NCBI GenBank assembly: GCA_963556195.1
Contig: CAUVYP010000586.1
Coordinates: forward strand, 558,001 to 622,000
Length of the DNA stretch: 64,000 bases
Direction: 5' to 3'
Source: Sepiola atlantica
Taxonomy: Eukaryota; Mollusca; Cephalopoda; Sepiida; Sepiolidae
Positions within the stretch are counted from its first letter, which is position 1, and each line of letters opens with the position of its first letter. Position numbers and translations under genes: made by a program. This document shows positions 26,201 to 38,710 of the stretch, piece by piece. A model generated the notes under the pieces. It did no database searches, was not told where the DNA came from, and saw nothing but the letters and a program-made list of their open reading frames with translations.

Positions 26201-26435
26201 TGCCGGAGATATGTCGATACAAACTGAATACGCAAAACATCAACAAAATTTAGCGCGTTTTAAAGTGGATATCGCTTTTGTTTATAACTTCCACATTTAT
26301 TCGAATTGTGCAAGGAAACTTTGCAGACCGTCGCGGAGACACACGTTCTACTGAAGTACCAAGTTTCAGAAGTGCAGCTCTTGTAATGCCGGAGATATGT
26401 CGATACAAACTGAATACGCAAAACATCAACTAAAT

Positions 26436-29225
26436 TTAGCGCGTTTTAAAGTTGATATCGCTTTTGTTTATAACTTCCACATTTATTCGAATTGTGCAAC
26501 GAAACTTTGCACAGATTAGCGGAGTCACATTTTCTACTGAAGTACCAAGTTTCAGAAGGGCAGCTCTTGTACTGCCGGAGATATGTCGATACAAACTGAA
26601 TACGCAAAACATCAACAAAATTTAGCGCGTTTTAAAGTTGATATCGCTTTTGTTTATAACTTCCACATTTATTCGAATTGTGCAACGAAACTTTGCACAG
26701 ATTAGCGGAGTCACATTTTCTACTGAAGTACCAAGTTTCAGAAGTGCAGCTCTTGTACTGCCGGAGATATGTCGATACAAACTGAATACGCAAAACATCA
26801 ACAAAATTTAGCGCGTTTTAAAGTTGATATCGCTTTTGTTTATAACTTCCACATTTATTCGAATTGTGCAACGAAACTTTGCAAAGATTAGCGGAGTCAC
26901 ATTTTCTACTGAAGTACCAAGTTTCAGAAGTGCAGCTCTTGTACTGCCGGAGATATGTCGATACAAACTGAATACGCAAAATATCAACAAAATTTAGCGC
27001 GTTTTAAAGTTGATATCGCTTTTGTTTATAACTTCCACATTTATTCGAATTGTGCAACGAAACTTTGCACAGATTAGCGGAGTCACATTTTCTACTGAAG
27101 TACCAAGTTTCAGAAGTGCAGCTCTTGTACTGCCGGAGATATGTCGATACAAACTGAATACGCAAAACATCAACAAAATTTAGTGCGATTTAAAGTTGAT
27201 ATCGCTTTTGTTTATAACTTCACCATTCTTTTGAATTGTGCAACGAAACTTTGCAGAGATAAGCGGAGTCACATGCTCTACTGAAGTACCAAGTTTCAGA
27301 AGTGCAGCTCTTTTACTGCCGGAGATATGTCGATACAAACTGAATACGCAAAACATCAACAAAATTTAGCGCGTTTTAAAGTGGATATCGCTTTTGTTTA
27401 TAACTTCCACATTTATTCGAATTGTGCAACGAAACTTTGCAGACCGTCGCGGAGACACACGTTCTACTGAAGTACCAAGTTTCAGAAGTGCAGCTCTTGT
27501 AATGCCGGACATATGTCGATACAAACTGAATACGCAAAACATCAACTAAATTTAGCGCGTTTTAAAGTTGATATCGCTTTTGTTTATAACTTCCACATTT
27601 ATTCGAATTGTGCAACGAAACTTTGCACAGATTAGCGGAGTCACATTTTCTACTGAAGTACCAAGTTTCAGAAGTGCAGCTCTTGTACTGCCGGAGATAT
27701 GTCGATACAAACTGAATACGCAAAACATCAACAAAATTTAGCGCGTTTTAAAGTTGATATCGCTTTTGTTTATAACTTCCACATTTATTCGAATTGTGCA
27801 ACGAAACTTTGCACAGATTAGCGGAGTCACATTTTCTACTGAAGTACCAAGTTTCAGAAGTGCAGCTCTTGTACTGCCGGAGATATGTCGATACAAACTG
27901 AATACGCAAAACATCAACAAAATTTAGCGCGTTTTAAAGTTGATATCGCTTTTGTTTATAACTTCCACATTTATTCGAATTGTGCAACGAAACTTTGCAG
28001 ACAGTCGCGGATAGGCCTTTTCTACTGAAGTACCAAGTTTCAGAAGTGCAGCTCTTGTACTGCCGGAGATATGTCGATACAAACTGAATACGCAAAACAT
28101 CAACAAAATTTAGCGCGTTTTAAAGTTGATATCGCTTTTGTTTATAACTTCCACATTTATTCGAATTGTGCAACGAAACTTTGCACAGATTAGCGGAGTC
28201 ACATTTTCTACTGAAGTACCAAGTTTCAGAAGTGCAGCTCTTGTACTGCCGGAGATATGTCGATACAAACTGAATACGCAAACTATCAACAAAATTTAGT
28301 GCGATTTAAAGTTGATATCGCTTTTGTTTATAACTTCACCATTCTTTTGAATTGTGCAACGAAACTTTGCAGAGATAAGCGGAGTCACATGCTCTACTGA
28401 AGTACCAAGTTTCAGAAGTGCATCTGTTTTACTGCCGGAGATATGTCGATACAAACTGAATACGCAAAACATCAACAAAATTTAGCGCGTTTTAAAGTTG
28501 ATATCGCTTTTGTTTATAACTTCCACATTTATTCGAATTGTGCAACGAAACTTTGCAGACCGTCGCGGAGACACACGTTCTACTGAAGTACTAAGTTTCA
28601 GAAGTGCAGCTCTTGTAATGCCGGAGATATGTCGATACAAACTGAATACGCAAAACATCAACTAAATTTAGCGCGTTTTAAAGTTGATATCGCTTTTGTT
28701 TATAACTTCCACATTTATTCGAATTGTGCAACGAAACTTTGCACAGATTAGCGGAGTCACATTTTCTACTGAAGTACCAAGTTTCAGAAGTGCAGCTCTT
28801 GTACTGCCGGAGATATGTCGATACAAACTGAATACGCAAAACATCAACAAAATCTAGCGCGTTTTAAAGTTGATATCGCTTTTGTTTATAACTTCCACAT
28901 TTATTCGAATTGTGCAACGAAACTTTGCACAGATTAGCGGAGTCACATTTTCTACTGAAGTACCAAGTTTCAGAAGTGCAGCTCTTGTACTGCCGGAGAT
29001 ATGTCGATACAAACTGAATACGCAAAACATCAACAAAATTTAGCGCGTTTTAAAGTTGATATCGCTTTTGTTTATAACTTCCACATTTATTCGAATTGTG
29101 CAACGAAACTTTGCAGACAGTCGCGGAGACACACGTTCTACTGAAGTACCAAGTTTCAGAAGTGCAGCTCTTGTAATGCCGGAGATATGTCGATACAAAC
29201 TGAATACGCAAAACATCAACTAAAT
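26436..29225 (+). repeat. 2790-bp segmental duplication, copy 1 (15 monomers)
   Basis: Order: A A A A C D A A B A C D A A [B/D]. Markers shared with 29226-32015 at offset 2790 are GAAGGGCAG (26436), GCAAAGATT (26808), GCCGGACAT (27366), GTGCATCTGTTTT (28296), GTACTAAG (28482) and AAATCTAGCG (boundary near 28854). The terminal monomer is the recombinant at the junction. Confidence 0.94.
29040..29225 (+). repeat. Junction monomer, B left and D right
   Basis: The monomer reads GCAGACAGTCGCGGAGACAC: B up to GCAGACA, D from GAGACAC onward, with TAATGCC and CAACTAAAT as in D. Left context A-A matches the context of the B at 31830, and right context matches what follows the D at 26250. The exchange therefore lies in the shared GTCGCGGA at 29120-29127. 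A single C-to-A change in an ordinary D with GTTGATATC would give the same spelling, but would not explain the position. Confidence 0.85.
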
Positions 29226-32015
29226 TTAGCGCGTTTTAAAGTTGATATCGCTTTTGTTTATAACTTCCACATTTATTCGAATTGTGCAACGAAACTTTGC
29301 ACAGATTAGCGGAGTCACATTTTCTACTGAAGTACCAAGTTTCAGAAGGGCAGCTCTTGTACTGCCGGAGATATGTCGATACAAACTGAATACGCAAAAC
29401 ATCAACAAAATTTAGCGCGTTTTAAAGTTGATATCGCTTTTGTTTATAACTTCCACATTTATTCGAATTGTGCAACGAAACTTTGCACAGATTAGCGGAG
29501 TCACATTTTCTACTGAAGTACCAAGTTTCAGAAGTGCAGCTCTTGTACTGCCGGAGATATGTCGATACAAACTGAATACGCAAAACATCAACAAAATTTA
29601 GCGCGTTTTAAAGTTGATATCGCTTTTGTTTATAACTTCCACATTTATTCGAATTGTGCAACGAAACTTTGCAAAGATTAGCGGAGTCACATTTTCTACT
29701 GAAGTACCAAGTTTCAGAAGTGCAGCTCTTGTACTGCCGGAGATATGTCGATACAAACTGAATACGCAAAATATCAACAAAATTTAGCGCGTTTTAAAGT
29801 TGATATCGCTTTTGTTTATAACTTCCACATTTATTCGAATTGTGCAACGAAACTTTGCACAGATTAGCGGAGTCACATTTTCTACTGAAGTACCAAGTTT
29901 CAGAAGTGCAGCTCTTGTACTGCCGGAGATATGTCGATACAAACTGAATACGCAAAACATCAACAAAATTTAGTGCGATTTAAAGTTGATATCGCTTTTG
30001 TTTATAACTTCACCATTCTTTTGAATTGTGCAACGAAACTTTGCAGAGATAAGCGGAGTCACATGCTCTACTGAAGTACCAAGTTTCAGAAGTGCAGCTC
30101 TTTTACTGCCGGAGATATGTCGATACAAACTGAATACGCAAAACATCAACAAAATTTAGCGCGTTTTAAAGTGGATATCGCTTTTGTTTATAACTTCCAC
30201 ATTTATTCGAATTGTGCAACGAAACTTTGCAGACCGTCGCGGAGACACACGTTCTACTGAAGTACCAAGTTTCAGAAGTGCAGCTCTTGTAATGCCGGAC
30301 ATATGTCGATACAAACTGAATACGCAAAACATCAACTAAATTTAGCGCGTTTTAAAGTTGATATCGCTTTTGTTTATAACTTCCACATTTATTCGAATTG
30401 TGCAACGAAACTTTGCACAGATTAGCGGAGTCACATTTTCTACTGAAGTACCAAGTTTCAGAAGTGCAGCTCTTGTACTGCCGGAGATATGTCGATACAA
30501 ACTGAATACGCAAAACATCAACAAAATTTAGCGCGTTTTAAAGTTGATATCGCTTTTGTTTATAACTTCCACATTTATTCGAATTGTGCAACGAAACTTT
30601 GCACAGATTAGCGGAGTCACATTTTCTACTGAAGTACCAAGTTTCAGAAGTGCAGCTCTTGTACTGCCGGAGATATGTCGATACAAACTGAATACGCAAA
30701 ACATCAACAAAATTTAGCGCGTTTTAAAGTTGATATCGCTTTTGTTTATAACTTCCACATTTATTCGAATTGTGCAACGAAACTTTGCAGACAGTCGCGG
30801 ATAGGCCTTTTCTACTGAAGTACCAAGTTTCAGAAGTGCAGCTCTTGTACTGCCGGAGATATGTCGATACAAACTGAATACGCAAAACATCAACAAAATT
30901 TAGCGCGTTTTAAAGTTGATATCGCTTTTGTTTATAACTTCCACATTTATTCGAATTGTGCAACGAAACTTTGCACAGATTAGCGGAGTCACATTTTCTA
31001 CTGAAGTACCAAGTTTCAGAAGTGCAGCTCTTGTACTGCCGGAGATATGTCGATACAAACTGAATACGCAAACTATCAACAAAATTTAGTGCGATTTAAA
31101 GTTGATATCGCTTTTGTTTATAACTTCACCATTCTTTTGAATTGTGCAACGAAACTTTGCAGAGATAAGCGGAGTCACATGCTCTACTGAAGTACCAAGT
31201 TTCAGAAGTGCATCTGTTTTACTGCCGGAGATATGTCGATACAAACTGAATACGCAAAACATCAACAAAATTTAGCGCGTTTTAAAGTTGATATCGCTTT
31301 TGTTTATAACTTCCACATTTATTCGAATTGTGCAACGAAACTTTGCAGACCGTCGCGGAGACACACGTTCTACTGAAGTACTAAGTTTCAGAAGTGCAGC
31401 TCTTGTAATGCCGGAGATATGTCGATACAAACTGAATACGCAAAACATCAACTAAATTTAGCGCGTTTTAAAGTTGATATCGCTTTTGTTTATAACTTCC
31501 ACATTTATTCGAATTGTGCAACGAAACTTTGCACAGATTAGCGGAGTCACATTTTCTACTGAAGTACCAAGTTTCAGAAGTGCAGCTCTTGTACTGCCGG
31601 AGATATGTCGATACAAACTGAATACGCAAAACATCAACAAAATCTAGCGCGTTTTAAAGTTGATATCGCTTTTGTTTATAACTTCCACATTTATTCGAAT
31701 TGTGCAACGAAACTTTGCACAGATTAGCGGAGTCACATTTTCTACTGAAGTACCAAGTTTCAGAAGTGCAGCTCTTGTACTGCCGGAGATATGTCGATAC
31801 AAACTGAATACGCAAAACATCAACAAAATTTAGCGCGTTTTAAAGTTGATATCGCTTTTGTTTATAACTTCCACATTTATTCGAATTGTGCAACGAAACT
31901 TTGCAGACAGTCGCGGATAGGCCTTTTCTACTGAAGTACCAAGTTTCAGAAGTGCAGCTCTTGTACTGCCGGAGATATGTCGATACAAACTGAATACGCA
32001 AAACATCAACAAAAT
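29226..32015 (+). repeat. 2790-bp segmental duplication, copy 2
   Basis: Carries the same six private markers as 26436-29225 and the same order, but ends in an intact B at 31830. Beyond it the array continues as regular hexamers, so this copy retains the original right flank. Confidence 0.93.
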
Positions 32016-33503
32016 TTAGTGCGTTTTAAAGTTGATATCGCTTTTGTTTATAACTTCCACATTTATTCGAATTGTGCAACGAAACTTTGCACAGATTAGC
32101 GGAGTCACATTTTCTACTGAAGTACCAAGTTTCAGAAGTGCAGCTCTTGTACTGCCGGAGATATGTCGATACAAACTGAATACGCAAACTATCAACAAAA
32201 TTTAGTGCGATTTAAAGTTGATATCGCTTTTGTTTATAACTTCACCATTCTTTTGAATTGTGCAACGAAACTTTGCAGAGATAAGCGGAGTCACATGCTC
32301 TACTGAAGTACCAAGTTTCAGAAGTGCAGCTCTTTTACTGCCGGAGATATGTCGATACAAACTGAATACGCAAAACATCAACAAAATTTAGCGCGTTTTA
32401 AAGTGGATATCGCTTTTGTTTATAACTTCCACATTTATTCGAATTGTGCAACGAAATTTTGCAGACCGTCGCGGAGACACACGTTCTACTGAAGTACCAA
32501 GTTTCAGAAGTGCAGCTCTTGTAATGCCGGAGATATGTCGATACAAACTGAATACGCAAAACATCAACTAAATTTAGCGCGTTTTAAAGTTGATATCGCT
32601 TTTGTTTATAACTTCCACATTTATTCGAATTGTGCAACGAAACTTTGCACAGATTAGCGGAGTCACATTTTCTACTGAAGTACCAAGTTTCAGAAGTGCA
32701 GCTCTTGTACTGCCGGAGATATGTCGATACAAACTGAATACGCAAAACATCAACAAAATTTAGCGCGTTTTAAAGTTGATATCGCTTTTGTTTATAACTT
32801 CCACATTTATTCGAATTGTGCAACGAAACTTTGCACAGATTAGCGGAGTCACATTTTCTACTGAAGTACCAAGTTTCAGAAGTGCAGCTCTTGTACTGCC
32901 GGAGATATGTCGATACAAACTGAATACGCAAAACATCAACAAAATTTAGCGCGTTTTAAAGTTGATATCGCTTTTGTTTATAACTTCCACATTTATTCGA
33001 ATTGTGCAACGAAACTTTGCAGACAGTCGCGGATAGGCCTTTTCTACTGAAGTACCAAGTTTCAGAAGTGCAGCTCTTGTACTGCCGGAGATATGTCGAT
33101 ACAAACTGAATACGCAAAACATCAACAAAATTTAGCGCGTTTTAAAGTTGATATCGCTTTTGTTTATAACTTCCACATTTATTCGAATTGTGCAACGAAA
33201 CTTTGCACAGATTAGCGGAGTCACATTTTCTACTGAAGTACCAAGTTTCAGAAGTGCAGCTCTTGTACTGCCGGAGATATGTCGATACAAACTGAATACG
33301 CAAACTATCAACAAAATTTAGTGCGATTTAAAGTTGATATCGCTTTTGTTTATAACTTCACCATTCTTTTGAATTGTGCAACGAAACTTTGCAGAGATAA
33401 GCGGAGTCACATGCTCTACTGAAGTACCAAGTTTCAGAAGTGCAGCTCTTTTACTGCCGGAGATATGTCGATACAAACTGAATACGCAAAACATCAACAA
33501 AAT
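31272..33503 (+). repeat. 2232-bp dodecamer, copy 1
   Basis: Twelve monomers from the D at 31272 (GTTGATATC, GTACTAAG) match 33504-35735 at an offset of 2232 bp, with shared AAATCTAGCG, TTTAGTGCGTTTT (32016) and GAAATTTTGC (32388). Two hexamers have thus been copied together as a second-order unit. Confidence 0.9.
32202..32387 (+). repeat. Type C monomer (reference copy)
   Basis: Type C begins TTTAGTGCGATTTAAAG rather than TTTAGCGCGTTTTAAAG. Its left arm reads CTTCACCATTCTTTTG, it has GAGATAAGCGGAGTCACATG after TTTGCA, and TCTTTTACTG instead of TCTTGTACTG. It is thus the most divergent family over its whole length. It is nearly always preceded by an A ending CAAACTATC and followed by a D. 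Confidence 0.93.
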
Positions 33504-35735
33504 TTAGCGCGTTTTAAAGTTGATATCGCTTTTGTTTATAACTTCCACATTTATTCGAATTGTGCAACGAAACTTTGCAGACCGTCGCGGAGACACACGT
33601 TCTACTGAAGTACTAAGTTTCAGAAGTGCAGCTCTTGTAATGCCGGAGATATGTCGATACAAACTGAATACGCAAAACATCAACTAAATTTAGCGCGTTT
33701 TAAAGTTGATATCGCTTTTGTTTATAACTTCCACATTTATTCGAATTGTGCAACGAAACTTTGCACAGATTAGCGGAGTCACATTTTCTACTGAAGTACC
33801 AAGTTTCAGAAGTGCAGCTCTTGTACTGCCGGAGATATGTCGATACAAACTGAATACGCAAAACATCAACAAAATCTAGCGCGTTTTAAAGTTGATATCG
33901 CTTTTGTTTATAACTTCCACATTTATTCGAATTGTGCAACGAAACTTTGCACAGATTAGCGGAGTCACATTTTCTACTGAAGTACCAAGTTTCAGAAGTG
34001 CAGCTCTTGTACTGCCGGAGATATGTCGATACAAACTGAATACGCAAAACATCAACAAAATTTAGCGCGTTTTAAAGTTGATATCGCTTTTGTTTATAAC
34101 TTCCACATTTATTCGAATTGTGCAACGAAACTTTGCAGACAGTCGCGGATAGGCCTTTTCTACTGAAGTACCAAGTTTCAGAAGTGCAGCTCTTGTACTG
34201 CCGGAGATATGTCGATACAAACTGAATACGCAAAACATCAACAAAATTTAGTGCGTTTTAAAGTTGATATCGCTTTTGTTTATAACTTCCACATTTATTC
34301 GAATTGTGCAACGAAACTTTGCACAGATTAGCGGAGTCACATTTTCTACTGAAGTACCAAGTTTCAGAAGTGCAGCTCTTGTACTGCCGGAGATATGTCG
34401 ATACAAACTGAATACGCAAACTATCAACAAAATTTAGTGCGATTTAAAGTTGATATCGCTTTTGTTTATAACTTCACCATTCTTTTGAATTGTGCAACGA
34501 AACTTTGCAGAGATAAGCGGAGTCACATGCTCTACTGAAGTACCAAGTTTCAGAAGTGCAGCTCTTTTACTGCCGGAGATATGTCGATACAAACTGAATA
34601 CGCAAAACATCAACAAAATTTAGCGCGTTTTAAAGTGGATATCGCTTTTGTTTATAACTTCCACATTTATTCGAATTGTGCAACGAAATTTTGCAGACCG
34701 TCGCGGAGACACACGTTCTACTGAAGTACCAAGTTTCAGAAGTGCAGCTCTTGTAATGCCGGAGATATGTCGATACAAACTGAATACGCAAAACATCAAC
34801 TAAATTTAGCGCGTTTTAAAGTTGATATCGCTTTTGTTTATAACTTCCACATTTATTCGAATTGTGCAACGAAACTTTGCACAGATTAGCGGAGTCACAT
34901 TTTCTACTGAAGTACCAAGTTTCAGAAGTGCAGCTCTTGTACTGCCGGAGATATGTCGATACAAACTGAATACGCAAAACATCAACAAAATTTAGCGCGT
35001 TTTAAAGTTGATATCGCTTTTGTTTATAACTTCCACATTTATTCGAATTGTGCAACGAAACTTTGCACAGATTAGCGGAGTCACATTTTCTACTGAAGTA
35101 CCAAGTTTCAGAAGTGCAGCTCTTGTACTGCCGGAGATATGTCGATACAAACTGAATACGCAAAACATCAACAAAATTTAGCGCGTTTTAAAGTTGATAT
35201 CGCTTTTGTTTATAACTTCCACATTTATTCGAATTGTGCAACGAAACTTTGCAGACAGTCGCGGATAGGCCTTTTCTACTGAAGTACCAAGTTTCAGAAG
35301 TGCAGCTCTTGTACTGCCGGAGATATGTCGATACAAACTGAATACGCAAAACATCAACAAAATTTAGCGCGTTTTAAAGTTGATATCGCTTTTGTTTATA
35401 ACTTCCACATTTATTCGAATTGTGCAACGAAACTTTGCACAGATTAGCGGAGTCACATTTTCTACTGAAGTACCAAGTTTCAGAAGTGCAGCTCTTGTAC
35501 TGCCGGAGATATGTCGATACAAACTGAATACGCAAACTATCAACAAAATTTAGTGCGATTTAAAGTTGATATCGCTTTTGTTTATAACTTCACCATTCTT
35601 TTGAATTGTGCAACGAAACTTTGCAGAGATAAGCGGAGTCACATGCTCTACTGAAGTACCAAGTTTCAGAAGTGCAGCTCTTTTACTGCCGGAGATATGT
35701 CGATACAAACTGAATACGCAAAACATCAACAAAAT
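33504..35735 (+). repeat. 2232-bp dodecamer, copy 2
   Basis: Matches 31272-33503 including the marker-bearing D (33504), A (33690), A (34248) and D (34620). Homology ends at 35736, where the D has GTGGATATC and GTACCAAG. Confidence 0.9.
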
Positions 35736-35921
35736 TTAGCGCGTTTTAAAGTGGATATCGCTTTTGTTTATAACTTCCACATTTATTCGAATTGTGCAAC
35801 GAAACTTTGCAGACCGTCGCGGAGACACACGTTCTACTGAAGTACCAAGTTTCAGAAGTGCAGCTCTTGTAATGCCGGAGATATGTCGATACAAACTGAA
35901 TACGCAAAACATCAACTAAAT
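35736..35921 (+). repeat. Type D monomer (reference copy)
   Basis: D has GTGGATATC near its start, GACCGTCGCGGAGACACACG after TTTGCA, usually TCTTGTAATGCC (or TACTGCC) and a right junction CATCAACTAAATTTAGCG. The T in CAACTAAAT adds a minus-strand stop near the monomer boundary, so the minus-strand open frame is 59 codons instead of 60. D closes the A-A-B-A-C-D unit. Subtypes: GTTCTACTG or GGGCTACTG; TAATG or TACTG; GTTGATATC at 28482, 31272, 33504 and 39641. Confidence 0.93.
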
Positions 35922-36665
35922 TTAGCGCGTTTTAAAGTTGATATCGCTTTTGTTTATAACTTCCACATTTATTCGAATTGTGCAACGAAACTTTGCACAG
36001 ATTAGCGGAGTCACATTTTCTACTGAAGTACCAAGTTTCAGAAGTGCAGCTCTTGTACTGCCGGAGATATGTCGATACAAACTGAATACGCAAAACATCA
36101 ACAAAATTTAGCGCGTTTTAAAGTTGATATCGCTTTTGTTTATAACTTCCACATTTATTCGAATTGTGCAACGAAACTTTGCACAGATTAGCGGAGTCAC
36201 ATTTTCTACTGAAGTACCAAGTTTCAGAAGTGCAGCTCTTGTACTGCCGGAGATATGTCGATACAAACTGAATACGCAAAACATCAACAAAATTTAGCGC
36301 GTTTTAAAGTTGATATCGCTTTTGTTTATAACTTCCACATTTATTCGAATTGTGCAACGAAACTTTGCAGACAGTCGCGGATAGGCCTTTTCTACTGAAG
36401 TACCAAGTTTCGGAAGTGCAGCTCTTGTACTGCCGGAGATATGTCGATACAAACTGAATACGCAAAACATCAACAAAATTTAGCGCGTTTTAAAGTTGAT
36501 ATCGCTTTTGTTTATAACTTCCACATTTATTCGAATTGTGCAACGAAACTTTGCACAGATTAGCGGAGTCACATTTTCTACTGAAGTACCAAGTTTCAGA
36601 AGTGCAGCTCTTGTACTGCCGGAGATATGTCGATACAAACTGAATACGCAAACTATCAACAAAAT

Positions 36666-36851
36666 TTAGTGCGATTTAAAGTTAGTATCGCTTTTGTTTA
36701 TAACTTCACCATTCTTTAGAATTGTGCAACGAAACTTTGCAGAGATAAGCGGAGTCACATGCTCTACTGAAGTACCAAGTTTCAGAAGTGCAGCTCTTTT
36801 ACTGCCGGAGATATGTCGATACAAACTGAATACGCAAAACATCAACAAAAT
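36666..36851 (+). repeat. Type C' monomer (AGTATC subtype)
   Basis: C' shares the C framework but has GTTAGTATC for GTTGATATC, destroying the EcoRV site, and CATTCTTTAG for CATTCTTTTG. Full C' copies start at 1139, 2255, 12486, 15648, 19739, 21972, 25506, 36666, 38339, 42617, 44290, 48380, 52100, 55076 and 57494. It is followed by an A ending CAAAATATC in most places. The first five copies also carry a 1-bp insertion (GATACCAAACTG), giving 187 bp. Confidence 0.92.
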
Positions 36852-37223
36852 TTAGCGCGTTTTAAAGTTAATATCGCTTTTGTTTATAACTTCCACATTT
36901 ATTCGAATTGTGCAACGAAACTTTGCACAGATTAGCGGAGTCACATTTTCTACTGAAGTACCAAGTTTCAGAAGTGCAGCTCTTGTACTGCCGGAGATAT
37001 GTCGATACAAACTGAATACGCAAAATATCAACAAAATTTAGCGCGTTTTAAAGTTGATATCGCTTTTGTTTATAACTTCCACATTTATTCGAATTGTGCA
37101 ACGAAACTTTGCACAGATTAGCGGAGTCACATTTTCTACTGAAGTACCAAGTTTCAGAAGTGCAGCTCTTGTACTGCCGGAGATATGTCGATACAAACTG
37201 AATACGCAAACTATCAACAAAAT

Positions 37224-37408
37224 TTAGTGCGATTTAAAGTTGATATCGCTTTTGTTTATAACTTCACCATTCTTTTGAATTGTGCAACGAAACTTTGCAG
37301 AGATAAGTGGAGTCACATGCTCTACTGAAGTACCAACATCAGAATTGCAGCTCTTTTACTGCCGGAGATATGTCGATACAAACTGAATACGCAAAACATC
37401 AACAAAAT
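37224..37408 (+). repeat. 185-bp C monomer with CCAACATCAGAATTGC patch
   Basis: In place of CCAAGTTTCAGAAGTGC the monomer has CCAACATCAGAATTGC, one base shorter and with several changes in about 12 bp. The same clustered change occurs in the C monomers at 43175, 44848, 47265 and 48938, all with GATAAGTGGAGTC. The 1-bp loss shifts the plus-strand frame, so a 68-codon open frame appears across the boundary into the next D. The clustering suggests one complex mutation rather than independent substitutions. Confidence 0.88.
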
Positions 37409-37966
37409 TTAGCGCGTTTTAAAGTGGATATCGCTTTTGTTTATAACTTCCACATTTATTCGAATTGTGCAACGAAACTTTGGAGACCGTCGCGGAGACA
37501 CACGTTCTACTGAAGTACCAAGTTTCAGAAGTGCAGCTCTTGTACTGCCGGAGATATGTCGATACAAACTGAATACGCAAAACATCAACTAAATTTAGCG
37601 CGTTTTAAAGTTGATATCGCTTTTGTTTATAACTTCCACATTTATTCGAATTGTGCAACGAAACTTTGCACAGATTAGCGGAGTCACATTTTCTACTGAA
37701 GTACCAAGTTTCAGAAGTGCAGCTCTTGTACTGCCGGAGATATGTCGATACAAACTGAATACGCAAAACATCAACAAAATTTAGCGCGTTTTAAAGTTGA
37801 TATCGCTTTTGTTTATAACTTCCACATTTATTCGAATTGTGCAACGAAACTTTGCAGACAGTCGCGGATAGGCCTTTTCTACTGAAGTACCAAGTTTCAG
37901 AAGTGCAGCTCTTGTACTGCCGGAGATATGTCGATACAAACTGAATACGCAAAACATCAACAAAAT

Positions 37967-38152
37967 TTAGCGCGTTTTAAAGTTGATATCGCTTTTGTTT
38001 ATAACTTCCACATTTATTCGAATTGTGCAACGAAACTTTGCAGACAGTCGCGGATAGGCCTTTTCTACTGAAGTACCAAGTTTCAGAAGTGCAGCTCTTG
38101 TACTGCCGGAGATATGTCGATACAAACTGAATACGCAAAACATCAACTAAAT
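37967..38152 (+). repeat. Hybrid monomer, B left and D right
   Basis: A normal B centre is followed by the D junction CAACTAAATTTAG. It directly follows another B (37781), an order not seen in the hexamer. Equivalent B monomers with the D junction start at 43918, 48008, 53216 and 54704; the first two are copies of this one within longer duplications. Confidence 0.8.
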
Positions 38153-38710
38153 TTAGCGCGTTTTAAAGTTGATATCGCTTTTGTTTATAACTTCCACATT
38201 TATTCGAATTGTGCAACGAAACTTTGCACAGATTAGCGGAGTCACATTTTCTACTGAAGTACCAAGTTTCAGAAGTGCAGCTCTTGTACTGCCGGAGATA
38301 TGTCGATACAAACTGAATACGCAAACTATCAACAAAATTTAGTGCGATTTAAAGTTAGTATCGCTTTTGTTTATAACTTCACCATTCTTTAGAATTGTGC
38401 AACGAAACTTTGCAGAGATAAGCGGAGTCACATGCTCTACTGAAGTACCAAGTTTCAGAAGTGCAGCTCTTTTACTGCCGGAGATATGTCGATACAAACT
38501 GAATACGCAAAACATCAACAAAATTTAGCGCGTTTTAAAGTTGATATCGCTTTTGTTTATAACTTCCACATTTATTCGAATTGTGCAACGAAACTTTGCA
38601 CAGATTAGCGGAGTCACATTTTCTACTGAAGTACCAAGTTTCAGAAGTGCAGCTCTTGTACTGCCGGAGATATGTCGATACAAACTGAATACGCAAAATA
38701 TCAACAAAAT

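Larger units (their letters stand above)
17694..26435 (+). repeat. Irregular mixed block, about 47 monomers
   Basis: Order from 17694: A D A B A C D A A* Bdel A C'(+1) A A C D/A B A C D A A A C' A A C D A B/A C D A A A A C D A A B A C' A A C D. It contains truncated or expanded hexamers, hybrid monomers at 20484 and 23088, three A monomers with GCAGCTTTTG (18066, 21600, 22158), and an isolated D(GGGC) at 17880 that has lost its C0 partner. Confidence 0.85.
31458..35921 (+). repeat. Four consecutive 1116-bp hexamers (A-A-B-A-C-D)
   Basis: Units start at 31458, 32574, 33690 and 34806, each with A, A, B, A(CAAACTATC), C and D in that order, exactly 1116 bp long. This is the cleanest display of the default higher-order repeat. 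Odd and even units differ: 31458 and 33690 share AAATCTAGCG after the first A and TTTAGTGCGTTTT at the fourth monomer, and their D monomers share GAAATTTTGC. Confidence 0.95.
30342..38710 (+). repeat. 8369-bp unit, full-length copy (45 monomers)
   Basis: Its left part (30342-32945) matches 38711-41314 at offset 8369 and its right part (35364-38710) matches 41315-44661 at offset 5951. The difference is 2418 bp, 13 monomers, present here at 32946-35363 and absent downstream. Right-part markers are TTTCGGAAG (36294), GTTAATATC (36852), CCAACATCAG (37224), TTTGGAGACC (37409) and a B ending CAACTAAAT (37967). Left-part markers are GTGCATCTG (31086), AAATCTAGCG and TTTAGTGCGTTTT (32016). Confidence 0.85.
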
